The notes under the pieces: generated by a model | Database searches by the model: none | Told to the model about the DNA's origin: nothing | The model's input: only the letters and a program-made list of their open reading frames with translations | Assembly: GCA_903930165.1 (NCBI GenBank) | Contig: CAIYXO010000959.1 | Location: forward strand, 1 to 7,451 | Source of the DNA: an uncultured Verrucomicrobiota bacterium | Lineage (GTDB): Bacteria; Verrucomicrobiota; Verrucomicrobiia; Limisphaerales; UBA9464 | Direction: 5' to 3' | Length of the DNA: 7,451 bases | Program-made: the position numbers and the translations under genes | Shown: positions 1-6,524 of the stretch, one piece after another | Layout of the letters: each line of letters begins with the position of its first letter | How positions within the stretch are numbered: position 1 is the first letter of the stretch

Positions 1-599
1 GACTGGTCTCCCAGTTTCCCTCCGACCCGATGGCGCCGGCCTGCTGCGAACTGCTCGCCGCCATGGAGCGCCACGACCTGCAAGAGGGCCGCCACGAAGT
101 CCAGCACCCCTTCCAGCACGGTTCCATCCTCGCCGCCGCATGGCGACACGGGGTGACCGCCACCGTCCACCCGGGCATCGGCTACGACATCATCTCCTGC
201 CATCCCATGTTCAACGGCGCCGTGCTCGGTCGGGCCGCCGCCGAGGACTTCCGCCGCTTCGCCGGCATCGTCGCCGAACTCGACCACGGCGTCGTGCTCT
301 CCGTCGGCTCCGCCATCATGGCCCCGCAGGTCTTCGAGAAGAGCCTCAGCTGCGCCCACAACATCCGCTTCCAGGCGGGCGCCGGCCCAGTGGTGGGACA
401 CCGGATCTTCGTCGTCGACCTGCAGGACGGCGGCGGCTGGGACTGGACCCAAGGCGAACCTCCGAAGTCCAACCCGGCCTACTATCTCCGCTTCTGCAAG
501 AGCTTCTCGCGCATGGGCGGCACCATGCACTACGCACAGTGTGACAACCTCGCCTTCATGCACCATCTCCACCGCCGCCTGGTCGCCACGCTCCCATGA
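1..599 (+). CDS. Uncharacterised conserved protein, C-terminal 198 residues (5' end outside window)
   Basis: The reading frame is open from the first base (first full codon at 3) to a TGA at 597-599, so the true start lies upstream. An internal ATG at 30 is unlikely to be the start because the frame continues before it with protein-like sequence (LVSQFPSDP). I do not recognise the family with certainty. Visible features are a segment HPGIGYDIISCHPMFNGAVL, a hydrophobic strand followed by a small-residue turn (GVVLSVGSAIMAP), then FEKSLSCAHN, a late FVVDLQDGGGWDW stretch, and a His/Cys-rich C-terminus. The strand-turn-helix pattern suggests a Rossmann-like nucleotide- or sugar-binding fold; a distant similarity to deoxyhypusine-synthase-like proteins crossed my mind but cannot be supported here. 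There is no membrane segment in the visible part. Its stop overlaps the start of the PfkB-family kinase (ATGA), so the two are probably made together and may act on the same small molecule. Coding is real: high-GC third positions and a clean junction. Confidence 0.8.
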   Translation, partial: LVSQFPSDPMAPACCELLAAMERHDLQEGRHEVQHPFQHGSILAAAWRHGVTATVHPGIGYDIISCHPMFNGAVLGRAAAEDFRRFAGIVAELDHGVVLSVGSAIMAPQVFEKSLSCAHNIRFQAGAGPVVGHRIFVVDLQDGGGWDWTQGEPPKSNPAYYLRFCKSFSRMGGTMHYAQCDNLAFMHHLHRRLVATLP

Positions 600-1612
600 C
601 CCCTGAACGCTTCGAGGCGATCACGCGCCGTTTCCCCTCGCTCACCCTCGGACTCCTCGGCGACTTCTGCCTGGATCGCTACTTCGACATCGATCCCGAA
701 CGCGCCGAGGTCTCCATCGAAACCGGACTCCCGGTGCACAACATCTCCGGCGTCCGATGCCTTCCCGGCGCCGCGGGCACCATCCTCAACAACCTTTCCG
801 CGCTCGGGACGGGGTCCATCCGCTGCGTCGGACTTCGCGGCGACGACGGCGAGGGTTTCGAACTCCAGAGGGCCGTCCAGAAACGCCGGGGTGCGGATCC
901 GTCCGGTATCGTGGTCGCGTCGGGCCGCAACACGTTCACCTACACGAAGCCGCTGCTCCACCGCCCCGGCCACCCACCGGAGGAACTCAGCCGGCTCGAC
1001 CTCAAGAACTACACCCCGACCCCGCCTACCGGCGAGGCCGCGGTGATCGAAGGGATCCGTCGCGCCGCGGATTCCACCGACGCCTGGATCGTCCTCGACC
1101 AGGTCGACATCGCCGGAACGGGCGTGGTCACCCCGGCGGTGCTGGCCGAGGTCGGCAGACTGGCCGCGCGCCGCCCCCTGCTGCCGATCGTCGCCGACAG
1201 CCGGCGTGGCCTCCGCGGATGGCCGGCGGTCGACTGGAAGATGAACGCCGCGGAACTCGGACGGCTGAATGGAGATCCGGTCGGCGAGCTGGCCTCCCTA
1301 CGCGAGGCCGCCGGCCGGATGGCCCGTTCGAACGGCCGCCACGTGTTCATCACCTTGGCCGAACAGGGGATCGTCGGGGCTTCCCCGGACGGCACGACCG
1401 CCCACGTCCCGGCCCATCCCGTCCTAGGTCCGATCGACGTGGTCGGAGCCGGCGATTCGGTCAGCGCCAACCTCGCCCTCGCCCTCGCCGCCGGCGCCTC
1501 GCCCTCCGAGGCGATGGAGATGGCCATGGCCGCCGCCCATTGCGTCATCCACCAACTCGGCACCACCGGCACCGCCGGCGTCGACCAGATCCGGGAGCGC
1601 ATCTTCCAGTGA
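596..1612 (+). CDS. PfkB/ribokinase-family carbohydrate kinase
   Basis: A 338-residue cytoplasmic protein, within the normal size range of the PfkB family, which phosphorylates sugars, sugar phosphates or nucleosides with ATP. The N-terminus has the family's first strand and substrate Asp region (GLLGDFCLDRYFDID, about 19-33). The first signature region is PGAAGTILNNLSALG (58-71), a variant of the usual GG-x-G-x-N. KMNAAEL (215-221) matches the N-x-x-E motif linked to Mg/phosphate binding. The second signature is IDVVGAGDSV (280-289), with the catalytic base expected at D287 and the anion-hole glycines before it. The layout resembles the heptose-7-phosphate kinase (HldE/RfaE N-terminal) branch, but the substrate cannot be assigned. 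The ATG overlaps the upstream TGA as ATGA, which supports this start; there is no clear Shine-Dalgarno, consistent with coupling. The last codons overlap the GTG of the ApbE gene. Confidence 0.9.
   Translation: MTPERFEAITRRFPSLTLGLLGDFCLDRYFDIDPERAEVSIETGLPVHNISGVRCLPGAAGTILNNLSALGTGSIRCVGLRGDDGEGFELQRAVQKRRGADPSGIVVASGRNTFTYTKPLLHRPGHPPEELSRLDLKNYTPTPPTGEAAVIEGIRRAADSTDAWIVLDQVDIAGTGVVTPAVLAEVGRLAARRPLLPIVADSRRGLRGWPAVDWKMNAAELGRLNGDPVGELASLREAAGRMARSNGRHVFITLAEQGIVGASPDGTTAHVPAHPVLGPIDVVGAGDSVSANLALALAAGASPSEAMEMAMAAAHCVIHQLGTTGTAGVDQIRERIFQ
1593..1597 (+). promoter_or_regulatory. Probable ribosome binding site for the ApbE gene
   Basis: GGGAG lies inside the last codons of the kinase gene, 11 bases before the GTG at 1609. 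The spacing is somewhat long but usable. It supports the GTG start, which overlaps the kinase stop (GTGA) and restores a full N-terminal signal; the first in-frame ATG (1735) would remove that signal. Many starts in this window have no clear Shine-Dalgarno, so this one stands out. Confidence 0.4.
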
Positions 1613-2673
1613 AGCCCGGGTTCCGGGCGGGGTTCCTTCGCGGGACGCTGCTGCTGTTGTGCCTCCTGTCCGGCTGGACCGGATGCCGCACTTCTTCCAG
1701 CCCTGTGGTCCGACGGGAGTTCACCGCGACCAAAATGGGGCTCCCCTGGCGGATCGTCCTCTACGCGGCCTCCGATCGCGAAGCCGAGGAGGCCGCGGAC
1801 GCCGCATGGAGACGCATCGCCGATCTCAACCGCATCCTCAGCGACTACGAGCCCGACTCTGAGCTGAGCCGGCTCTCGCGCTCCTCGGGCTCCGGGGCCG
1901 CCGTTCCGGTCTCCGAAGACCTCTTCCGCGTGCTCGAGCGGGCCGAACAGGTTTCCCGTGCCGGTGACGGATCCTTCGACATCACGGTCGGTCCGCTCGT
2001 CGACGTGTGGAAGCGCGCCCGTCGACAGCGGATGCTGCCCGACGCCTCCAGGATCGCGGCCGCAAGGGAAGCCTCCGGATGGACGAACGTGGTGCTCGGT
2101 CGCGACAGCCAGGGCCGACGGACCGCCCGCCTGCTTCGACCCGCCATGCGTCTCGACCCGGGAGGAATAGCCAAGGGCTACGCCATCGGCGAAGCCACGA
2201 AGGTCCTCAAAGCCCACGGCATCACCCGAAGCCTGGTGAGCGGTGGCGGCGACCTCTACGCCGCGTCCACGCCGCCCGGCGAGCCCGGATGGGTCGTCAC
2301 GGTAGGCCTCCTGGACCTGACCAACGCGCCGCCGGGACGTCAGGTCCGACTCCGCGACCGGGCGCTGGTCACCTCAGGGGACCTGTTCCAACGCGTCGAG
2401 ATCGGCGGCGTCCGGTATTCCCACATCGTCGATCCCCGCACCGGCCAGGCCTTGACCGACCACTCCCAGGTCACCCTGGTGGGACGGGATCCCACCACCC
2501 TCGACGCGCTGTCCAAGGTGCTCAGCGTCCTCGGGCCGTCCCGCGCAGACGCCCTGTGCCGCCGGTTCGGCGTGGACGCCCTGCTTTTCCGCGCTCCCGA
2601 CGGACAGCTCTCGGTCCACGAAACGCCGGGATGGCGGCGGAACGAAACCGTTTCCCGCTCTGGAACACGGTAG
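1609..2673 (+). CDS. apbE: ApbE-family FAD:protein FMN transferase, probable lipoprotein
   Basis: A 354-residue protein starting at GTG. ApbE/Ftp proteins use FAD and Mg to attach FMN through a phosphoester bond to Ser/Thr of exported redox proteins such as Nqr/Rnf subunits. Residues 1-25 form a signal peptide (basic start, LLLLCLL core) ending in GWTGC, with C26 as candidate lipidated cysteine; Trp at -3 makes the lipobox atypical, so lipidation is likely but not certain. Family motifs in order: YEPDSELSRLS (80-90), GSFDITVGPLVDVW (121-134), DPGGIAKGYA (183-192), SGGGDLYA (211-218), SHIVDPRTGQ (271-280) and DALSKVLSVLG (299-309). D299 is the expected Mg ligand; the residue four further on, Thr in many homologues (DALST), is Lys here (K303). 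Length and motif order are normal, so the enzyme looks intact. No flavoprotein target gene lies in the window. The GTG overlaps the kinase stop, indicating co-expression with it. Basic tail residues 342-354 look unstructured. Confidence 0.93.
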   Translation: MKPGFRAGFLRGTLLLLCLLSGWTGCRTSSSPVVRREFTATKMGLPWRIVLYAASDREAEEAADAAWRRIADLNRILSDYEPDSELSRLSRSSGSGAAVPVSEDLFRVLERAEQVSRAGDGSFDITVGPLVDVWKRARRQRMLPDASRIAAAREASGWTNVVLGRDSQGRRTARLLRPAMRLDPGGIAKGYAIGEATKVLKAHGITRSLVSGGGDLYAASTPPGEPGWVVTVGLLDLTNAPPGRQVRLRDRALVTSGDLFQRVEIGGVRYSHIVDPRTGQALTDHSQVTLVGRDPTTLDALSKVLSVLGPSRADALCRRFGVDALLFRAPDGQLSVHETPGWRRNETVSRSGTR

Positions 2674-2694
2674 GCTTCCGCGTAACATCCCGGA

Positions 2695-5577
2695 ATGCAC
2701 CTGCTGACCCGGATCCTGCTCCGGTCGCTGTTCCTACTGGCGGCGTGGGGTCTCCGTGCGGCGGACGACATCGCGCTGGTGGGGCTCTCGGACATCTGGC
2801 GCTACCTGGGCCACCGGGCCGACGCACCGATCCCGGAACGCTGGCAGGCCGAATCCTTCGACGACTCCGGTTGGTACTCCGGTCCCTCCGGCTTCGGCAC
2901 CACGACGTATGGTGAATCGACGCGGCTGCCCTCCACCAACGGATGGCAACGGGTGCTCCTGCGGACGTCGTTCGTGGTCGGCGACGGCCCACGCACCGGA
3001 CGCCTTTCGCTTCGCGCCGACTACGGCGGCGGCTTCGTGGCCTGGCTCAACGGCGTCGAGGTGGCCCGCCGTGGGCTTCCGGGCCTGCCCGGCACTCAAA
3101 CCCCGCTGCTGCCCGACGCCGCCCCCCGCTCGGCCGGCTCCGCGGAACTGCTCGACATCGGTCCCGCGGCCGGACTGCTCCGCGCCGGGACCAACGTCCT
3201 CGCCGTCCAGGTGCATGCGGACAACTTCTATTCCTTCTGGCCCGTCTTCACCGCCGAACTGCTCGCGGGCTTCACCCGCGCACCCTACCTGCAGAACGTC
3301 TCCTCCAACCGCGCCGAGATCCTCTTCGCCACCCCGCCCGGCACCACAGGCCGGGTCGAGTTCGGTGCCTCCACGAACCTCGACCGTCGGGTGGAGACAC
3401 CTCCGGGCACCCGCCACCTCGCCGTCCTCGAAGGTCTCGAACCCGGCCGCCGCTATTCCTACCGGACGGTCGTCGAATCGCCGGAAGGCACCTTCACCTC
3501 CGACGTCCGCTCCTTCCGGGCGCTGCCCATGTCGGGACCGCTCACGGTCCAGGTCATCGGCGACTCCGGGGGCGCCGACATCTGGCAGCACCGCGTGACC
3601 GAGCGCATGGCCGCGGAGCCCGCCGACCTCCTGCTCCACGCCGGCGACATCATCTATCCGAGCTTCCATCCCGACCTGACCGACATCCGGTTCCTGAGCG
3701 TCCAGCGGCCGGTGATGCGTCAGACTCCCGGCTTCTTCGCCTGGGGCAACCACGACCTCCACTACGGCACGGCTCCCTTCCTCGACGTGCTGCGATCCGC
3801 GACCAACGACACCCCGGCCTCCGAGCATCTCGCGGAACGCACCATCCCCGAGTCCTACTACTCGTTCGACGCCGGCGACGTTCACTTCGTGGTGCTCTTC
3901 CAGCCATTCGTCACCCAGTACCTCATGCGCCCGGACGGATCCCAGGCGCGATGGCTCGAACGCGACCTCGCCGCCACGCGCAAACCGTGGCGGGTGATGA
4001 TCTCCCACGTGCCGACGGAGACCTCGGGCCTGCACCGCCACGACGACTTCAACTTCAACGGCCTGCGGGATTCGGCGGAATTCTCCACGGCCCTGATCCC
4101 GATCGCCCGACGCCACGGGGTCCAGCTGCTGCTCGCCGGGCACGACCACAACTACGAGCGGCTGACGCCCTCCGAAGGCATCACCGCGGTGGTCACCGGC
4201 GGAGGAGGAGGTCTGCCCTACGGACTGCGGGAAACCGATCCCCGGAGCGCCGCCTTCCTGGTCACCTACCACTACACCCGGTTGCGGTTCGAGGGCGACA
4301 GCCTGCGCATCCAGTGCATCGACTGGCAGGGGCGGATCCAGGACGACACCACGATCCACCGCACCCCGCCCCCGGTTCGGATCCACGACGCCCTCGCGGC
4401 GCCGGCCCTGGTGGAGCCCACCGGTCCGTCGGATGGCGACGGCAACCTCATCGGTCAGGCCTACGACCTTGCGGAGGCGCCGGCGATCCCTTCCTTCACG
4501 GGCCGACGGAGCACCCTCGGAAACCTGCGCGTCCAGATGGATGCCGACTTCCTCTATCTCGGACTCGATGGCCTCGGGCTGACGCCGGGCTCGGACGCCT
4601 ATCTCTTCCTGGAGGTCCCGGGCCTGCCGGGTGTCGGATCGCTCCGCGGATTGGGGAACGGGATCCCCGACGCCGGAAGGGAAGGCGCCGACGCCTTGGA
4701 CCAGGGTGATGCCGTCGCCTTCTCCGAATTCCGCCCCTCCATCGCGATGGTCGTGGGAGACGAACTGGCGGACGGCACGGACCGCTTCTTCCGCCGATCC
4801 GGGTCCACGAACGGGCTCGGCCAGGGAGTCTTCCGGCTTGAACCCGGATTCCCCGCCCTCGCGGGCGCGCGGCTCCAACAGTTCAACCGGAGTCCCCAGA
4901 CCGGACCCGTGGCGCCGACCGAAAGCGGCGCCGGATTTGTCGAGGTGGCCCTCCCGCTGTCCGCTCTCGGAGGACTCGGGTTCGGGCAGGAGATCCGCGT
5001 CGGCGCCCTGGTGGGACTGGAATGGAACGGAACAGGCCCCGCGCGACCGTTCGACAACGGATTCATCGGAGACTCCCTGGTCCCGCGGAAGTCGGGCGGA
5101 GCGGCGCTGACCGGCCTCCGGGTGCGGCTGCCTTCCGACCCGGACCCGGACCGCGACGGTCTCGACGCCGCGGAGGAGATGGCCGCCGGGACGGACCCGC
5201 TCCGCGTCGACACTGACGGGGACGGACTCCCCGACGGATGGGAGGTCCTCCATGGAACCGACGCCCTCGTTCGCTCCGAGACGGCGGACCCGGACAACGA
5301 CGGCTATTCGAACGGGGAGGAGCACCGCCTCGGCTCGTCGCCCACCAACCCGTTCCGGCCGCTGAGGGTCGCGGCGGAGACGATCCCCGGGGGCGGGGTT
5401 CGCATCGCCTGGCGGGCCGGTGTCGGAAGGCGTTACTCGCTGGAATCCGCGGACGAACTCGGAGGCCGCTTCGAGCCCGTCGAAGGATTCCCGCGGGCGG
5501 CCGGGGTCCCTGACGAACGGATCGAAGTGCCGACCGGCGGAACGCTCCGCTTCTTCCGTCTGCGTGTGTTCGAGTGA
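2695..5577 (+). CDS. Secreted multidomain metallophosphoesterase (purple-acid-phosphatase-like) with calcium-binding repeats
   Basis: A 960-residue exported protein. A signal peptide covers about residues 1-23. Residues 25-192 look like a jelly-roll/carbohydrate-binding beta module (FDDSGWYSGPSGFG, LRADYGGGFVAWLNGVEVAR, GTNVLAVQVH). Residues 194-275 are a fibronectin-III-like purple acid phosphatase N-terminal domain (APYLQNVSSNRAEILF, GLEPGRRYSYR). The catalytic calcineurin-like domain spans about 282-545 with all metal motifs: GDSGG (D290), GDIIY (D318), GNHD (351-354), SHVP (H438) and GHDHNYER (482-489). Residues 559-810 form a beta-rich module I cannot name. Residues 815-876 hold three Asp-rich calcium loops of thrombospondin-3 type (DPDRDGLDAAEE, DTDGDGLPDGWE, DPDNDGYSNGEE). 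Residues 891-960 are a short beta module often seen at the C-terminus of Verrucomicrobiota exoproteins. Expected role: hydrolysis of phosphate mono- or diesters outside the cytoplasm; substrate unknown. The gene starts 21 bases after the apbE stop, without a clear Shine-Dalgarno, so it may belong to the same operon. Confidence 0.92.
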   Translation: MHLLTRILLRSLFLLAAWGLRAADDIALVGLSDIWRYLGHRADAPIPERWQAESFDDSGWYSGPSGFGTTTYGESTRLPSTNGWQRVLLRTSFVVGDGPRTGRLSLRADYGGGFVAWLNGVEVARRGLPGLPGTQTPLLPDAAPRSAGSAELLDIGPAAGLLRAGTNVLAVQVHADNFYSFWPVFTAELLAGFTRAPYLQNVSSNRAEILFATPPGTTGRVEFGASTNLDRRVETPPGTRHLAVLEGLEPGRRYSYRTVVESPEGTFTSDVRSFRALPMSGPLTVQVIGDSGGADIWQHRVTERMAAEPADLLLHAGDIIYPSFHPDLTDIRFLSVQRPVMRQTPGFFAWGNHDLHYGTAPFLDVLRSATNDTPASEHLAERTIPESYYSFDAGDVHFVVLFQPFVTQYLMRPDGSQARWLERDLAATRKPWRVMISHVPTETSGLHRHDDFNFNGLRDSAEFSTALIPIARRHGVQLLLAGHDHNYERLTPSEGITAVVTGGGGGLPYGLRETDPRSAAFLVTYHYTRLRFEGDSLRIQCIDWQGRIQDDTTIHRTPPPVRIHDALAAPALVEPTGPSDGDGNLIGQAYDLAEAPAIPSFTGRRSTLGNLRVQMDADFLYLGLDGLGLTPGSDAYLFLEVPGLPGVGSLRGLGNGIPDAGREGADALDQGDAVAFSEFRPSIAMVVGDELADGTDRFFRRSGSTNGLGQGVFRLEPGFPALAGARLQQFNRSPQTGPVAPTESGAGFVEVALPLSALGGLGFGQEIRVGALVGLEWNGTGPARPFDNGFIGDSLVPRKSGGAALTGLRVRLPSDPDPDRDGLDAAEEMAAGTDPLRVDTDGDGLPDGWEVLHGTDALVRSETADPDNDGYSNGEEHRLGSSPTNPFRPLRVAAETIPGGGVRIAWRAGVGRRYSLESADELGGRFEPVEGFPRAAGVPDERIEVPTGGTLRFFRLRVFE

Positions 5578-5593
5578 GGAAGGGACGAAGCGG

Positions 5594-6418
5594 TCAGCCG
5601 AGGTAGAACCGCTCGCAGTTGCCACCCCAGAACGCCGCCGACTCCTCCGGGGACAAATGCCGGAGGTAGTCCCTGGCAAGGCCCTCCACCCGTTCGTAGG
5701 AACCGGCCAGCAGGCAGACCGGCCAGTCGGAACCGAACATCAGCCGGCCGGGACCGAAGGCCTCGAAGACGACGTCGAGGTAGGGCCGGAAATCCTCGCC
5801 CTTCCAATTGCCGTGATCGGCTTCGGTCACCATTCCGGACACCTTGCACAGGACGTTGCCGTGGCGGGCGAGTTCCCGGATCTGCTCCGCCCACGGCTGG
5901 AGGACGCCGTCGCGGATGAAGGGCTTTGCGATGTGGTCGAGGACGAACGGCTGTTCGGGATGCGCCGCCACCAGTTCGATCGCGGCGGGCAGCTGGCGCG
6001 GATAGACGAGCAGGTCGTAGGCGAGTCCGAACTGGCGGAGCCGGCCGATCCCGCGTTGGAACGCGGCGCCGACGAGGAACCGGTCGTCGGGTTCGTCCTG
6101 GGCCACATGCCGCACCCCGACGAAACGCGGGTGCGCCGCCAGTTCCGCAAGCGGCTCCTCGACGCGGTCGCTGCGCAGGTCCACCCAACCCACCACGCCC
6201 TTCACCCGCGGATCCGCATCGGCCAAGCCGAGAAGCCAGTGGGATTCGGCGGGCGACTGACGGGCCTGCACCGCGATGGAACCGTCGAAGCCGAGGGACC
6301 GGTGGATGGCCGCGAGGTCCGCCGGAAGCCAGTCCCGCTGCAGGGCGGAGCCGGCGGGGATCCATGGATACTGGGATGCGTCGTAGCGCCAGAAGTGCTG
6401 GTGGGAATCGAGTCGCAT
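5594..6418 (-). CDS. Amidohydrolase-family protein, L-fuconolactonase-like (COG3618)
   Basis: A 274-residue cytoplasmic TIM-barrel hydrolase, full length for the Amidohydro_2 (PF04909) lactonase group, whose characterised members hydrolyse sugar lactones such as L-fucono- or L-rhamnono-lactone. It opens with DSHQHFW (H6 and H8, the HxH metal motif). It then shows the family's GVVGWVDLRSDRVEEPLAEL (74-93), GVRHVAQDEPD (101-111), VLDHIAKP (H162), CKVSGMVTEADHGNW (191-205) and FGSDWPV (D231, catalytic/metal Asp). The ATG at 6418 is chosen because family members begin within a few residues of the HxH motif; an open frame upstream reaches 6703 but runs through the divergent intergenic region and opposite the RodZ-like gene. 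No good Shine-Dalgarno precedes it. It ends 16 bases from the convergent phosphoesterase stop, with no terminator visible between. The substrate is not determined; an L-fucose or related deoxysugar pathway is a reasonable guess only. Confidence 0.9.
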   Translation of the reverse strand: MRLDSHQHFWRYDASQYPWIPAGSALQRDWLPADLAAIHRSLGFDGSIAVQARQSPAESHWLLGLADADPRVKGVVGWVDLRSDRVEEPLAELAAHPRFVGVRHVAQDEPDDRFLVGAAFQRGIGRLRQFGLAYDLLVYPRQLPAAIELVAAHPEQPFVLDHIAKPFIRDGVLQPWAEQIRELARHGNVLCKVSGMVTEADHGNWKGEDFRPYLDVVFEAFGPGRLMFGSDWPVCLLAGSYERVEGLARDYLRHLSPEESAAFWGGNCERFYLG

Positions 6419-6433
6419 GGAGGCATCGTGACA

Positions 6434-6459
6434 CGGGTGTGCGAGGCTGGAAACACCCG
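6434..6459. promoter_or_regulatory. Inverted repeat, candidate operator or 5'-UTR hairpin
   Basis: CGGGTGT (6434-6440) and ACACCCG (6453-6459) are a perfect 7-base inverted repeat with a 12-base spacer. It lies 16 bases upstream of the amidohydrolase start, in the 106-base region between two divergent genes. It could be a regulator binding site or a leader hairpin. In sequence this rich in G and C, chance is a real alternative. No confident -35/-10 pair is visible. Confidence 0.3.
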
Positions 6460-6479
6460 GCCGTGGCGGATGCGGCCGG
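6457..6479. repeat. Second inverted repeat overlapping the first
   Basis: CCGGCCG (6457-6463) and CGGCCGG (6473-6479) are a perfect 7-base inverted repeat with a 9-base spacer. Its left arm shares bases 6457-6459 with the right arm of the preceding repeat, so as RNA the two hairpins could not both be complete. It lies about 45 bases before the start of the RodZ-like gene and could be regulatory for either divergent gene. The low sequence complexity weakens the case. Confidence 0.25.
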
Positions 6480-6524
6480 AGCGGCGCGTGTTTCGGGCGT
6501 TGCCCAGTGCGGGTGGCGGACGCT

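Noticed and set aside
757..1608. An open frame continuous with apbE that runs back through the kinase gene, suggesting a 638-residue fusion protein
   Set aside because: The upstream part is Arg/Pro/His-rich shadow sequence of the kinase gene. The real ApbE protein begins at the GTG at 1609 with a signal peptide.
1009..2217. A 402-codon - strand open frame across the kinase/apbE junction
   Set aside because: It spans two firmly identified + strand genes and has only low-complexity composition; it is a shadow.
5137..5325. Asp-rich repeats in the phosphoesterase considered as a DNA-level tandem repeat
   Set aside because: The similarity is at the level of calcium-loop residues with unequal spacing; the bases are not tandemly repeated.
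2734..5679. A 981-codon open frame on the - strand opposite the phosphoesterase gene
   Set aside because: It is a shadow frame caused by the scarcity of A/T-rich stop codons in high-GC DNA. Its translation is Arg/Gly/Glu-rich without motifs, whereas the + strand has all metal-binding motifs and a signal peptide.
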